Of a stretch of DNA of 64,000 nucleotides, positions 36,716 through 45,399 are shown one piece after another (positions within the stretch are counted from its first letter, which is position 1; each line of letters opens with the position of its first letter). A program made the translations under genes and the position numbers. The stretch spans positions 992,001-1,056,000 of the forward strand of contig NZ_CADDWJ010000001.1 in NCBI RefSeq assembly GCF_902809855.1. The letters are read 5' to 3'. Origin of the DNA: Acinetobacter sp. Marseille-Q1618. GTDB lineage: Bacteria > Pseudomonadota > Gammaproteobacteria > Pseudomonadales > Moraxellaceae. Below the pieces are notes generated by a model. The model searched no databases. It was not told the origin of the DNA and was given only the letters and a program-made list of their open reading frames with translations.

Positions 36716-37827
36716 CTCGCATGCCCTCGTGAATCAAACACATGCAAGGCACGAATCGGCACTTGCAGATACATTTCATCTTGAACAATCGCCAGATACT
36801 GATGATCAACATCGACTTGCAATATGTTCTCTTCTGCCTGAGCTTGCTTTGAATTTACATTTTGATTTTTAATTACACAAAATAAACGGCGTTTTGCACC
36901 CAAAAACTCAGTATTCACAATACGTACTGCTAAATTTAAATATTCATTCGACTGTTCATCTTGTGCCACAAGTTTGACATTTTCAGGGCGAAAAGCGATT
37001 TCAAAATGTTCAGCTTGAGTAAATGTTAAATGTGGAAAATCAATAAAAGTTTGCTCATCTATTTTCAAATGATGTGAATCTACTGCCACCGCCTGCATAA
37101 AATTCATCGAACCGATAAACTGCGCCACGAAACGTGTTTGTGGTTTGTAGTAAATATTATGAGGCGTATCAAGTTGCTCAATCACGCCTTTATTCATCAC
37201 TGCGACACGATCAGAAATGCTCAATGCTTCTTCCTGATCATGCGTCACCATGATCGCAGGCAGATTCAGTTGACGTTGAATCGTACGAATTTTTTGGCGT
37301 AGGTTTAAACGTACCAAAGCATCCAATGCTGACAAAGGCTCATCCAACAATAAAACATCAGGATTGGGTGCAATGGCACGAGCTAAAGCGACACGCTGTT
37401 GCTGACCGCCAGACAATTGATTGGGATACTTTTCAGCAATGTTGGGCAACTCAATTAAATGCAATAATTCATTGATACGAAATTTAATTTCCTCTGTAGA
37501 CCAGTGTTTTTTATGCAAACCGAATGCAATATTTTCCGCCACAGTTAAGTTTGGAAAGAGCGCATAGTTTTGAAACACGATGCCACATTTACGCTTTGCA
37601 GTATTGAAATGAGTAATATCCACATCTTGCTTCACCACCTTGCCATAATCAGGCTGTTCAAGCCCTGCAATGATGCGTAGCAAAGTGGTTTTACCACAAC
37701 CCGATGGACCTAAAAAACTGACAAATTCACCTGCTTTTAGATCTAGGTTAATGTGTTCCAATACCCGACTTGATCCAAATGATTTTTGAATATCAATCGC
37801 TTCAAGTACGGTTTTGGATTCGGACAT
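36709..37827 (-). CDS. 2-Aminoethylphosphonate ABC transporter ATP-binding protein (PhnT type)
   Basis: A 372-residue ABC ATPase. Walker A is GPSGCGKTT, the Q-loop is IVFQNYALFPN, the signature is LSGGQQQR and Walker B is VLLLDEPLSALDA. A C-terminal TOBE-like regulatory region includes FEIAFRPENVKLV. An in-frame ATG at 37920 has AGGTG upstream, but the extra 31 codons use AGG, AGA, GGG and CTG, rare in the neighbouring genes, and do not look coding. The start at 37827 (MSESKTVLEA) is therefore preferred, though not certain. Confidence 0.88.
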   Translation of the reverse strand: MSESKTVLEAIDIQKSFGSSRVLEHINLDLKAGEFVSFLGPSGCGKTTLLRIIAGLEQPDYGKVVKQDVDITHFNTAKRKCGIVFQNYALFPNLTVAENIAFGLHKKHWSTEEIKFRINELLHLIELPNIAEKYPNQLSGGQQQRVALARAIAPNPDVLLLDEPLSALDALVRLNLRQKIRTIQRQLNLPAIMVTHDQEEALSISDRVAVMNKGVIEQLDTPHNIYYKPQTRFVAQFIGSMNFMQAVAVDSHHLKIDEQTFIDFPHLTFTQAEHFEIAFRPENVKLVAQDEQSNEYLNLAVRIVNTEFLGAKRRLFCVIKNQNVNSKQAQAEENILQVDVDHQYLAIVQDEMYLQVPIRALHVFDSRGHARC

Positions 37828-38007
37828 TTTAAATGTTCTTAACGTTGAGAGCAGATGCCCTGCCGAATTTGGCATGCTTTGCCCTGTCCTACTATTTTGT
37901 AAATGTGCTGGGATTTGCATATTGCACCTAATTTTAAATATTGAGTTTTTAATACTTAATTTTGACTAACTATTTTTTGCATCATTGCTTTTATGTCAAT
38001 GCTGCAA

Positions 38008-39051
38008 TTATTTTTCAAATTGTGCTGACCATTGTTTGAGGATGGATTCACGTTGCTCAGCCGCCCAATAAAAATCATTTTTGACTAACTGCTGAGCTAG
38101 ATTTTTCGGGAAGTCTGCATTTTTACTTTGGACATTTTGATGTGCCACCATTGAGAAGTTTTGTGCATAGGCTTCATTGGCAGCTTGACTCACTGTCCAA
38201 TCAATAAACTTTTCTGCGCTACTCAGTTTTTTTGTACCTTTGACAATCGCTGAGGCTTCCATTTCCCAACCTAAACCTTCTTTGGGGTAGACAATTTCTA
38301 AAGGTGCGCCACGAGATTTGAGTTTAAAACCAGGATAACCAAACGAGATACCAATGACCGTTTCGCCTTGCGCTGCCATCTTGCAAGGCTTCGAGCCTGA
38401 ATGTACATATTGAGCAATATTTTTATCGAGTGCCTGCATGTATTGCCAAGCTTGCTTTTCACCAAAAATCTGCATCCATGCCGTCACATCCAAATAACCT
38501 GTACCACTCGAGGCAGGATTTGGCATCACGATTAAGTCTTTATAGATCGGTTTTGTCAGGTCTTGCCATGTTTGCGGAATCGGTAATTTTTTCTTAGCAA
38601 GCTCAACCGTATTAACACAAACAGCCGACTCCCAAGCGGTCATCCCTGTCCATGTTGGGATGTCTTTTTGACTATAAAAATCAGTTTTTAGTTGTTCAAC
38701 ATTTTTAGGACGATAAGGCTGCAATAAGTCATTTTTTTCCATGACCAGCAAACTGGTCAACGCAAGTCCCATCACCACATCGGCTTGTGGATTTTTTTGT
38801 TCTGCTAATAATTTTGCGGTGATCACACCTGTTGAATCACGCACCCATTTTACTTTTAATTCAGGATGTGCTTTGCGTAATTCCCATTGATAACGCTTGA
38901 GTTGATCCGCCTCAACGGCAGTATAAACGGTGATTTGCTCGACATCATTCGAGCTTGAAGAGGTAGTACATGCTGTACTGACACAAGCCAATAAAACACT
39001 TGTACCAATAGCAAGTAATTTTTTTTGCTGCTGTTTTAGATACGGGCTCAT
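38008..39051 (-). CDS. phnS: 2-Aminoethylphosphonate-binding lipoprotein (PhnS type)
   Basis: A 347-residue periplasmic binding protein of the iron/thiamine-binding (SBP_bac) superfamily. A lipoprotein signal precedes the lipobox cysteine in VSTACTTSSSS (about residue 28). Family landmarks are ITVYTAVEADQLKRY, DSTGVITAKLLAEQ, PQADVVMGLALTSL and the late GISFGYPGF. Delivers AEP to the fused permease. AGGAATG lies eight bases before the ATG. First gene after the operator at 39116, so it probably opens the unit phnS-ATPase-permease-FAD gene. Confidence 0.92.
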   Translation of the reverse strand: MSPYLKQQQKKLLAIGTSVLLACVSTACTTSSSSNDVEQITVYTAVEADQLKRYQWELRKAHPELKVKWVRDSTGVITAKLLAEQKNPQADVVMGLALTSLLVMEKNDLLQPYRPKNVEQLKTDFYSQKDIPTWTGMTAWESAVCVNTVELAKKKLPIPQTWQDLTKPIYKDLIVMPNPASSGTGYLDVTAWMQIFGEKQAWQYMQALDKNIAQYVHSGSKPCKMAAQGETVIGISFGYPGFKLKSRGAPLEIVYPKEGLGWEMEASAIVKGTKKLSSAEKFIDWTVSQAANEAYAQNFSMVAHQNVQSKNADFPKNLAQQLVKNDFYWAAEQRESILKQWSAQFEK

Positions 39052-39115
39052 TATGACATTCCTAACGAATGCTGCTTCTTGATAACCTGTATTTCAACAA
39101 AAGTTTGTGACAGTT

Positions 39116-39145
39116 TAATTAATCTGGTTTAAACCAGATTAATTA
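39116..39145. promoter_or_regulatory. PhnR-type operator before phnS
   Basis: A perfect 30-bp palindrome whose central 22 bp are identical to the operator before phnW (TAATCTGGTTT and reverse complement). On the minus strand it is followed by TAAACTGT, at the same distance within one base as TATACTGT before phnW, so both promoters have the same build. It lies between the phnR stop and the phnS start. Confidence 0.88.
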
Positions 39146-39155
39146 TTTTAAACTC

Positions 39156-39893
39156 TTATTCTGACGCTTCAAAATGCAAATCGAGTACATCATGCAACCA
39201 ATATTCTTGGTCAACATCGGTTATTACACCATTTTGATCACAGTTAGTACGACAAATATATAAGCCCATACTGCCCACATTTACATGCAAGGCTTTGGCT
39301 TGTTGCTCTGACAATGCAGTGGGATAAAGGTTGATATGCGCGCGGGTTAATTGGCGTTGATAATGCTGCGCCATCAGTGTGGTCATTGAACCTTCTAAAT
39401 CTTGCTCTAAAAAATTTACAAATAAACTTGCATTGACATGCAAATGTTCCACCACTGCTGGACGACCATTAATGCTACGACGTCGCCAAATCGAATAAAT
39501 CTCTTCACCAACGGTGACTTTTAAATGTGCTGCATCCCAAGCCGTTGCCTGTACCACTTCAGCAGAAAGCAGTTCCGTACTCGGTACACCGCCTTGTTCC
39601 GTCACATATTGATTAAAACTTTTTGTAGATTGCGGACGATAAATAATACGTGGCGCACGCACAAACCAGCCCCGCCGATCTAAACGATAGATTAATCCGT
39701 CCATTTCCAAAGCTAAAAGTGCTTCTCGCACTGCTACACGTGTGGTTGCAAACTGCTCTAATAACACACGTTCAGAAGCGAGTTTGGTATTGGCACTCCA
39801 TTGCCCAGACTCAATTTCATGGGCAATGGCATCTCGGATGGCAATATATTTAGGAATACGTGAAGACGTGGTTTCGCGAACAGGCATAAACAT
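39156..39893 (-). CDS. phnR: GntR/HutC-family regulator of phosphonate use (PhnR type)
   Basis: A 245-residue GntR regulator. The N-terminal winged HTH (about 15-80) reads KLASERVLLEQFATTRVAVREALLALEMDGLIYRLDRRGWFV. A HutC/UTRA effector-binding domain follows (about 95-240), with GEEIYSIWRRRSINGRPAVVEHLHV and the late GVITDVDQEYWLHDV. It most likely binds the two palindromes in this cluster and senses AEP or a breakdown product. No strong ribosome site stands before the ATG at 39893; MPVRE at 39887 is an alternative start. Confidence 0.88.
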   Translation of the reverse strand: MFMPVRETTSSRIPKYIAIRDAIAHEIESGQWSANTKLASERVLLEQFATTRVAVREALLALEMDGLIYRLDRRGWFVRAPRIIYRPQSTKSFNQYVTEQGGVPSTELLSAEVVQATAWDAAHLKVTVGEEIYSIWRRRSINGRPAVVEHLHVNASLFVNFLEQDLEGSMTTLMAQHYQRQLTRAHINLYPTALSEQQAKALHVNVGSMGLYICRTNCDQNGVITDVDQEYWLHDVLDLHFEASE

Positions 39894-39993
39894 TTATTTT
39901 GTGAAAATTTGTTCTAATATACTCAAATATCATGTCCAAGCGATGAATTTTTTAAAATATCGGTTAAAACACACTTGTTACTGTTGCACAGTC

Positions 39994-40013
39994 AATCTGG
40001 TTTAATACACACT
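39994..40013. promoter_or_regulatory. Degenerate PhnR-type half-operator upstream of phnR
   Basis: AATCTGGTTTAA repeats the left half of the cluster palindrome exactly. The right half is degraded (about 6 of 10 bases agree). It lies about 100 bp upstream of the phnR start and could give weak autoregulation. Confidence 0.45.
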
Positions 40014-40502
40014 CATACTTAAATTCGTATCTTGAGCAAAGTGCTGATTAAACGCATCTGCAATTTGCTGTAATTGCGATTCATCTTGTGATGGCACAAC
40101 CAACCAATATGGATTTTCTCGAAAAACAACCAGTAATGACAATTGCTTTTGTGCAGCGAAAGTTTTAATTTGATCAAATAAAATTTCTTCAATTTTTTCC
40201 TCAATTTCAAAACGAGCTTCATAATCCTCAAGTTGATCTTCGTCTAAACTGTCAAATAATTCATCCACAGTTTCTTCAATCGCTTGATTTAAAGCTTCTG
40301 TATCCACTTGTTTTTGTTGAAATATCGTGCTTTCATCAATCCCATTATCATAATATTCTTTGATTTCAACATATTGAATAAAAGAGTGTTCTTGATTTAG
40401 CCAATCACAAAAAATACTAAATTCGTTTAAATCTTCAGGTAAAGTTTGCTGTTTAAGTTCAGGAAAAATATCCTGAAAAATCGCATAAATATTTTTTGTC
40501 AT
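40002..40502 (-). CDS. Unknown acidic protein, paralogue A
   Basis: A 166-residue soluble, strongly acidic protein (the central part EETVDELFDSLDEDQLEDYEARFEIEEKIEEILF is mostly Glu and Asp). It shares with the next gene the order IYxIxxxxFPxL near the start, DESTIFQQKQVDTEAL in the middle, and a C-terminal strand pair ending YWLVVPSQDE. I recognise no family. The ATG at 40502 is taken instead of a TTG at 40535. Its stop codon overlaps the degenerate phn half-operator. Confidence 0.65.
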   Translation of the reverse strand: MTKNIYAIFQDIFPELKQQTLPEDLNEFSIFCDWLNQEHSFIQYVEIKEYYDNGIDESTIFQQKQVDTEALNQAIEETVDELFDSLDEDQLEDYEARFEIEEKIEEILFDQIKTFAAQKQLSLLVVFRENPYWLVVPSQDESQLQQIADAFNQHFAQDTNLSMSVY

Positions 40503-40606
40503 GGTGTTTAGTCTATTGTTGTAAAAGTCAGTCAATAATTAACCAGATTCATATTTTAAATGTGGTTTAATTTTGTAAGTATTTAATGTCATTAAATATT
40601 AATCAA

Positions 40607-41146
40607 TTAAGTTGAACGGCTACAAACATACTGCTCATAATGTTCAATCATGACATTTTGATCTTTAAACTGTTTGTTAAATGACTTACAAAATTTTTCA
40701 ATCTTTGCTTCATCATTTGGCACCAATAACCAATAATAATCTTCGGCATAAATCAATAAAAGTTCAAATTGAATGGGTTGTGCCACAGTTAAAATTTCTT
40801 CTAAAACAATATCTAAGATTTGATCATTCACATTATAATAACGCCCAATCACCGCTTTATGTTGTTCATAATGCGCTAAAATTGGCGCAGCTTTGGCTTC
40901 AATATTACTTTTTAATACAGCAAGATCGATCTGAAAATCTTGAAAAATGGTCGACTTTTCCATTTGATTTTCAAAAAAGCAATCAGGCTGCATTTTCATC
41001 ATATAAAACTGATCGGCAAAACTTGCCTCTTTCATCCATTGCAAAAAGTTTTCAAAATTTTGTCGATGTTTTTTCTTTGGAATATCTTCATTTTTTAATA
41101 AAGGAAACCAATGCTGAAGGATTTTATAAATTTTTTTATCGTCCAT
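40607..41146 (-). CDS. Unknown protein, paralogue B
   Basis: A 179-residue soluble protein related to the preceding gene. Both have the IYKILQHWFPLL opening, the STIFQDFQIDLAVL block and the terminal YYWLLVPNDEAKIEKF stretch, but the proteins differ widely elsewhere, so the duplication is old. The ATG at 41146 has AGG at ribosome-site distance; the TTG at 41173 is less likely. It is divergent from roxA. No known family or function. Confidence 0.65.
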   Translation of the reverse strand: MDDKKIYKILQHWFPLLKNEDIPKKKHRQNFENFLQWMKEASFADQFYMMKMQPDCFFENQMEKSTIFQDFQIDLAVLKSNIEAKAAPILAHYEQHKAVIGRYYNVNDQILDIVLEEILTVAQPIQFELLLIYAEDYYWLLVPNDEAKIEKFCKSFNKQFKDQNVMIEHYEQYVCSRST

Positions 41147-41423
41147 ATTTAGCTGACCTGTTCTTGTTCGCAACCGTAATCTAATCTATTTACTTTGAAC
41201 TAAGATGACACCCCGCTTTAATTTTGTAGACTTTTGGTTTTTTTGTTCAATAATCAATAAAGTGTTGTATTTTCAAACTTAAAAAACAGAAATCTAAGTA
41301 GATAGCCAATTTATGCATTTTAATAGCATCCGATTTACAGCTTAATTCGACAAAGACTTGCGCCTTGCTGAATCACATACGACAATAAGCTATATTTGAT
41401 TTAAACTTGCTTAGGCTATTTTC

Positions 41424-42584
41424 ATGTCACACCCTTTAGACGTTTTAGGCGAAATCACCGCAGAACAATTTCTCTGTGAATATTGGCAAAAAAAACCACT
41501 CCTTGTGCGTAACGCTCTCCCTGAAATTGCCAATATTTTAGTTCCTGACGATGTAATGGAGCTAGCACTGGATGAAAATGTCACAGCACGTTTGATCAAA
41601 CAAAAAGACAAAGACCCAAACCAATGGACAGTAAAAAACTCGCCTTTGATCAAGGGTGATTTCCAAAAAATGCCAAAATTGTGGACACTTTTGGTACAAG
41701 CAGTAGACCACTACTCTTTTGATTTAGCTGAACTTTGGAAAAAATTTCCATTTATTCCACAATGGCGTCGTGATGACATCATGGTGTCTTATGCACCACA
41801 AGGCGGATCAGTTGGAAAACATTTTGATTTTTATGATGTTTTTTTAGTACAAGGCTATGGGAAACGTCGTTGGCAACTCGGTCAAATGTGTGATGCTGAG
41901 TCTGAATTTGTTGAAGGTCAGCCTCTTAAATTATTGCCTGAGATGGATGTTTATTTTGATGAAGTTTTAGCCCCAGGCGATTTACTCTATGTTCCACCAG
42001 GACTGTCGCATTATGGTGCTGCTGAAGATGATTGTTTAACCTTCTCGTTTGGCTTTCGTATGCCAAACGTGCCTGACATGATGGATCGTGTCTGCGACAA
42101 GTTTTCAGAAAATGAAGCTTTAAAAAATCCATTACACGATATTATTCGTGATCAAGCTTCTCGTGCAGGTGAAGTCACTGAGAATGAACTCAGCTATTTA
42201 AAAGCAGAAATTTTCAAACAAATGCAAAACTCGATGGTACTCGATGATGCCATTATGAGTTTAATGTCTGAGTCGAAATATCCTGAAAATATTCCTGAGG
42301 CTGAGGAAATTGGTACAGGTGATTTAGAAGATGCCTTAGATCAGGGTTATTTGCTGCAACTTGAACCTGCTTCACGTTTGCTTTATTCAGATCAAGATCA
42401 ACAGGTGCTATTTTGGGCAAATGGTGAAGGGCTTTGTATTTCCGAACAATTTACGCCTTTTTTGCAAAAAATCGCAGATGGTCAAGCCATTCCGCTCAAT
42501 TTAGACTTGGCAGATGAAGAGATTTTAGAAGACGTGGTTATGCTGTTAAATGAATCTATTTTGATGCTTGTACCAACAGAATAA
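41424..42584 (+). CDS. roxA: Ribosomal protein L16 arginine hydroxylase (RoxA/YcfD-type JmjC oxygenase)
   Basis: A 386-residue Fe(II)/2-oxoglutarate oxygenase. The JmjC domain has the iron ligands H133 and D135 in GKHFDFYDVF and H196 in PPGLSHYG. The N-terminal FLCEYWQKKPLLVRN and the C-terminal winged-helix-like domain match YcfD, which hydroxylates an arginine of ribosomal protein L16. Cytoplasmic. Single gene with its own terminator. Confidence 0.9.
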   Translation: MSHPLDVLGEITAEQFLCEYWQKKPLLVRNALPEIANILVPDDVMELALDENVTARLIKQKDKDPNQWTVKNSPLIKGDFQKMPKLWTLLVQAVDHYSFDLAELWKKFPFIPQWRRDDIMVSYAPQGGSVGKHFDFYDVFLVQGYGKRRWQLGQMCDAESEFVEGQPLKLLPEMDVYFDEVLAPGDLLYVPPGLSHYGAAEDDCLTFSFGFRMPNVPDMMDRVCDKFSENEALKNPLHDIIRDQASRAGEVTENELSYLKAEIFKQMQNSMVLDDAIMSLMSESKYPENIPEAEEIGTGDLEDALDQGYLLQLEPASRLLYSDQDQQVLFWANGEGLCISEQFTPFLQKIADGQAIPLNLDLADEEILEDVVMLLNESILMLVPTE

Positions 42585-42597
42585 TAACCCTATATTC

Positions 42598-42632
42598 TAA
42601 GAAGTCTAGGATCAATCTTAGGCTTCTTTTTA
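42598..42632 (+). terminator. Rho-independent terminator of roxA
   Basis: AAGAAG-CTA-GAT pairs with ATC-TAG-CTTCTT around a CA loop with small mismatches, followed by TTTTT. Confidence 0.8.
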
Positions 42633-42650
42633 GCTTAATAGGGGCAAAAT

Positions 42651-43514
42651 ATGAATGACTTACGTTGTTATCAACAATTACCCATTTGGCATCATGACAC
42701 TCTTCCAGAAGGCTTTAAAAAACAACATAATACTAAAGAAAATACGTGGGCAAAATTAAATATATTAAATGGCAATCTAGACTTTGCAATGCTCAGTGAA
42801 CAAGGTGAAATCTTGTCTGAACATCAATTTAGCGTAGAACACCAACCGCCTTTTATCGCACCACAAGCATGGCATAAAATTGTATCGACCAGTGATGATA
42901 TTGAATGTCAACTCAGTTTTTATTGTGAACCTCAATTTTACTTTACTAAAAAATATCAATTAACAGCCACCCATTCAGAAATTTTAGCCGCAGCTCCCTC
43001 AATTCCAGTCGGAAAAGCCTTAGATGTTGGATGTGGTACAGGACGAAATAGCCTTTATTTAAATCAACTTGGATTTGAAGTTGATGCTTTTGATGTCAAT
43101 CCAATGAGCATTCAAAAGTTAAACGATATTATTCAAGCGGAAAAATTAACGAATATTCATACTGAAATTCGGGATTTAAATGCAGACCAACAGATTACGG
43201 GAAATTATGATTTTATATTTTCGACCGTAGTCATGATGTTTTTACAACCTGAAACGATTCCAGCCCTGATTCAAAATATGCAAAATGCAACCCGTTCAGG
43301 CGGTTTTAATCTCATTGTCTGTGCGATGGATACTGAAGATTATCCTGTATTGCCAAATTTCCCTTTTAGTTTTAAACCCAATGAATTACGAGAATATTAT
43401 CAAGATTGGGAAATCTTAAAATATAATGAAAATGTCGGTGAATTACACCGCAAGGATGAACAAGGCAATCGAATTAAACAGCGTTTCGCAACTTTGTGGG
43501 CAAAAAAACCATAA
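42651..43514 (+). CDS. tehB: TehB-type SAM-dependent methyltransferase (tellurite resistance)
   Basis: A 287-residue protein with two parts. The N-terminal cupin-like DUF1971 domain (about 1-95) reads YQQLPIWHHDTLPEGFKKQHNTKENTWAKL. The class I methyltransferase domain has motif I ALDVGCGTGRNSLYL. This is the long TehB form, as in Haemophilus. TehB methylates tellurite or selenium compounds using SAM. GGGG precedes the ATG. No tehA is adjacent. Confidence 0.88.
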   Translation: MNDLRCYQQLPIWHHDTLPEGFKKQHNTKENTWAKLNILNGNLDFAMLSEQGEILSEHQFSVEHQPPFIAPQAWHKIVSTSDDIECQLSFYCEPQFYFTKKYQLTATHSEILAAAPSIPVGKALDVGCGTGRNSLYLNQLGFEVDAFDVNPMSIQKLNDIIQAEKLTNIHTEIRDLNADQQITGNYDFIFSTVVMMFLQPETIPALIQNMQNATRSGGFNLIVCAMDTEDYPVLPNFPFSFKPNELREYYQDWEILKYNENVGELHRKDEQGNRIKQRFATLWAKKP

Positions 43515-43539
43515 TTTGATCATTGATTTAATGATTTTT

Positions 43540-43580
43540 AGAAAGATTCTAAGCTTATGAATTAGAATCTTTCTTATTTC
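43540..43580 (+). terminator. Rho-independent terminator of tehB
   Basis: A 13-bp perfect stem (43540-43552 with 43562-43574, arm AGAAAGATTCTAA) with a 9-base loop and TATTTC behind it. Confidence 0.8.
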
Positions 43581-43657
43581 TAACAATTCGACACTTGAGA
43601 ATATTCTATAAAATTGGCAACTTAGCGATATAATATTCAGTTGGACAAACTATTCAT

Positions 43658-45328
43658 ATGGCAAGCCCTGCTCAAGCGATCAGAAGTAAATTTTTTAATA
43701 CTTTTTTTTCTCGATATTCCGTTTGGTTTCTTTGTTTATTTATTGCGCTTTATCTGACATGGACGATTTTCCTGCATGAATCGCATTATATTTATTACTT
43801 TTTTTCGGACACTGTGCTGCATATCACTTGGGTGATCAGTATTATTCTGAGTGTGGTCGGTTTTTATGACATTTTACAACGCAAACATGCCATTCTAAGA
43901 AATTACCCAATCATGGGGCATTTTCGTTTTTTCTTTGAAAGTTTTCGACCTGAAATTCGTCAATATTTCATCGAATCCGATGAAGATGCACTGCCATTTT
44001 CACGTTCTCAACGCAGTTTAGTTTATCAACGTGCCAAGAATGAAAATGCTGATAAACCTTTTGGTTCGATTATTGACGTTTACCAAGATGATTATCGCTT
44101 CTTAAATCATTCACTCGCACCATGCACACCTGCCGATCATAATAGTTTCCGTATCAATATTGGCAATGAGCAATGTAGCCAGCCTTATAGTGCCTCGATT
44201 ATGAATATTTCTGCGATGAGTTTTGGAAGTTTAAGTGCCAATGCCATTCGTGCTTTAAACAAGGGCGCAAAGATGGGAAGTTTTTACCATGACACAGGTG
44301 AAGGCAGCCTAAGCCCTTATCATCTTGAATATGGTGGAGATATTGTTTGGGAACTTGGTAGTGGTTATTTTGGTTGTCGCACCTTAGATGGAAAGTTTGA
44401 TCCTGATAAATTCCAACAACAAGCTGCCAATCCTGTAATTAAAATGATTGAAATTAAGCTTTCACAAGGTGCTAAGCCCGGTCATGGCGGTATTTTACCT
44501 AAAAATAAAATCAGTGAAGAGATCGCTCAAATTCGTGGTATTTCTCGTGACCATGACTGTGTTTCGCCAGCTTCACATTCGGCATTTAGCACACCGATTG
44601 AAATGATGCATTTCATTCAAAAGTTACGTGATCTTTCAGGTGGTAAACCGGTTGGTTTTAAGCTCTGTATCGGGCAGCCGTGGCAGTTTATGAGTATTGT
44701 AAAAGCCATGCTCAGCACAAAAATTTATCCTGATTTTATTGTGGTGGATGGTTCTGAGGGTGGTACAGGTGCAGCGCCAATTGAACTGATTGACCACATG
44801 GGTACACCATTACGTGAAGGTTTGTTGTTTGTACATAATACACTGGTTGGGGCGGGTATCCGAGATAAAGTTAAGATCGGAGCAAGTGGTAAAATTATCA
44901 GTGCGTTTGATATTGCCAGCACTATGGCGATGGGCGCAGACTGGGTTAATTCGGCACGTGGCTTTATGTTTGCAGTTGGTTGTATCCAAGCACAAAGTTG
45001 TCATACTAACCAATGTCCTGTTGGTGTTGCAACCCAAGACAAAGAGCGTCAAAAAGCCTTAGATGTTCCCTCTAAATCAGAGCGAGTTTTTCATTTTCAA
45101 CAAAATACCTTAAAAGCTTTGGCTGAAATGATCGCTGCAGCAGGGTTACAACATCCTATACAGATCAAACCCCATCATTTAGCACAACGCATCAATGACC
45201 GTGAAATCAAAAACTATGCACAATTGTATTTTTGGATGAAACAAGGTGAATTATTAAATTGTGAAGAGAAAGATCAAGAAAACTTTTATTTTAGAATGTG
45301 GAACTTAGCCACTGCTGAAAAGTTCTAA
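43658..45328 (+). CDS. Membrane-anchored FMN-binding glutamate synthase-like protein
   Basis: A 556-residue protein. Two membrane helices near the N-terminus (about 23-42 and 48-68) precede a soluble domain homologous to the FMN/synthase domain of glutamate synthase: SIMNISAMSFGSLS, SQGAKPGHGGILP, IVVDGSEGGTGAAP and the iron-sulfur cysteine cluster GCIQAQSCHTNQCPVG. It has no glutamine amidotransferase domain. Its physiological reaction is not known; it may be a membrane-bound dehydrogenase using ammonia or another donor. Single gene. Confidence 0.85.
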   Translation: MASPAQAIRSKFFNTFFSRYSVWFLCLFIALYLTWTIFLHESHYIYYFFSDTVLHITWVISIILSVVGFYDILQRKHAILRNYPIMGHFRFFFESFRPEIRQYFIESDEDALPFSRSQRSLVYQRAKNENADKPFGSIIDVYQDDYRFLNHSLAPCTPADHNSFRINIGNEQCSQPYSASIMNISAMSFGSLSANAIRALNKGAKMGSFYHDTGEGSLSPYHLEYGGDIVWELGSGYFGCRTLDGKFDPDKFQQQAANPVIKMIEIKLSQGAKPGHGGILPKNKISEEIAQIRGISRDHDCVSPASHSAFSTPIEMMHFIQKLRDLSGGKPVGFKLCIGQPWQFMSIVKAMLSTKIYPDFIVVDGSEGGTGAAPIELIDHMGTPLREGLLFVHNTLVGAGIRDKVKIGASGKIISAFDIASTMAMGADWVNSARGFMFAVGCIQAQSCHTNQCPVGVATQDKERQKALDVPSKSERVFHFQQNTLKALAEMIAAAGLQHPIQIKPHHLAQRINDREIKNYAQLYFWMKQGELLNCEEKDQENFYFRMWNLATAEKF

Positions 45329-45355
45329 TGTTGTGTTTTTTATTTTAAATCAATC

Positions 45356-45390
45356 AGAACAGCATATTTTAAATATGCTGTTCTAGTTTT
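45356..45390. terminator. Bidirectional terminator between convergent genes
   Basis: A perfect 14-bp inverted repeat (45356-45369 with 45371-45384) followed by AGTTTTAATT on the plus strand. It separates the glutamate-synthase-like gene from the convergent outer-membrane channel gene. Confidence 0.85.
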
Positions 45391-45399
45391 AATTCATTA

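Noticed and set aside
37828..37920. 31-codon N-terminal extension of the phosphonate ABC ATPase
   Set aside because: Rich in codons rare in the neighbouring genes and not needed for the ABC fold; kept only as an alternative start because AGGTG precedes the upstream ATG.
40681..41184. 167-residue open frame on the plus strand opposite paralogue B
   Set aside because: The minus-strand frame matches paralogue A in three blocks, so that strand is coding; the plus frame has no recognisable features.
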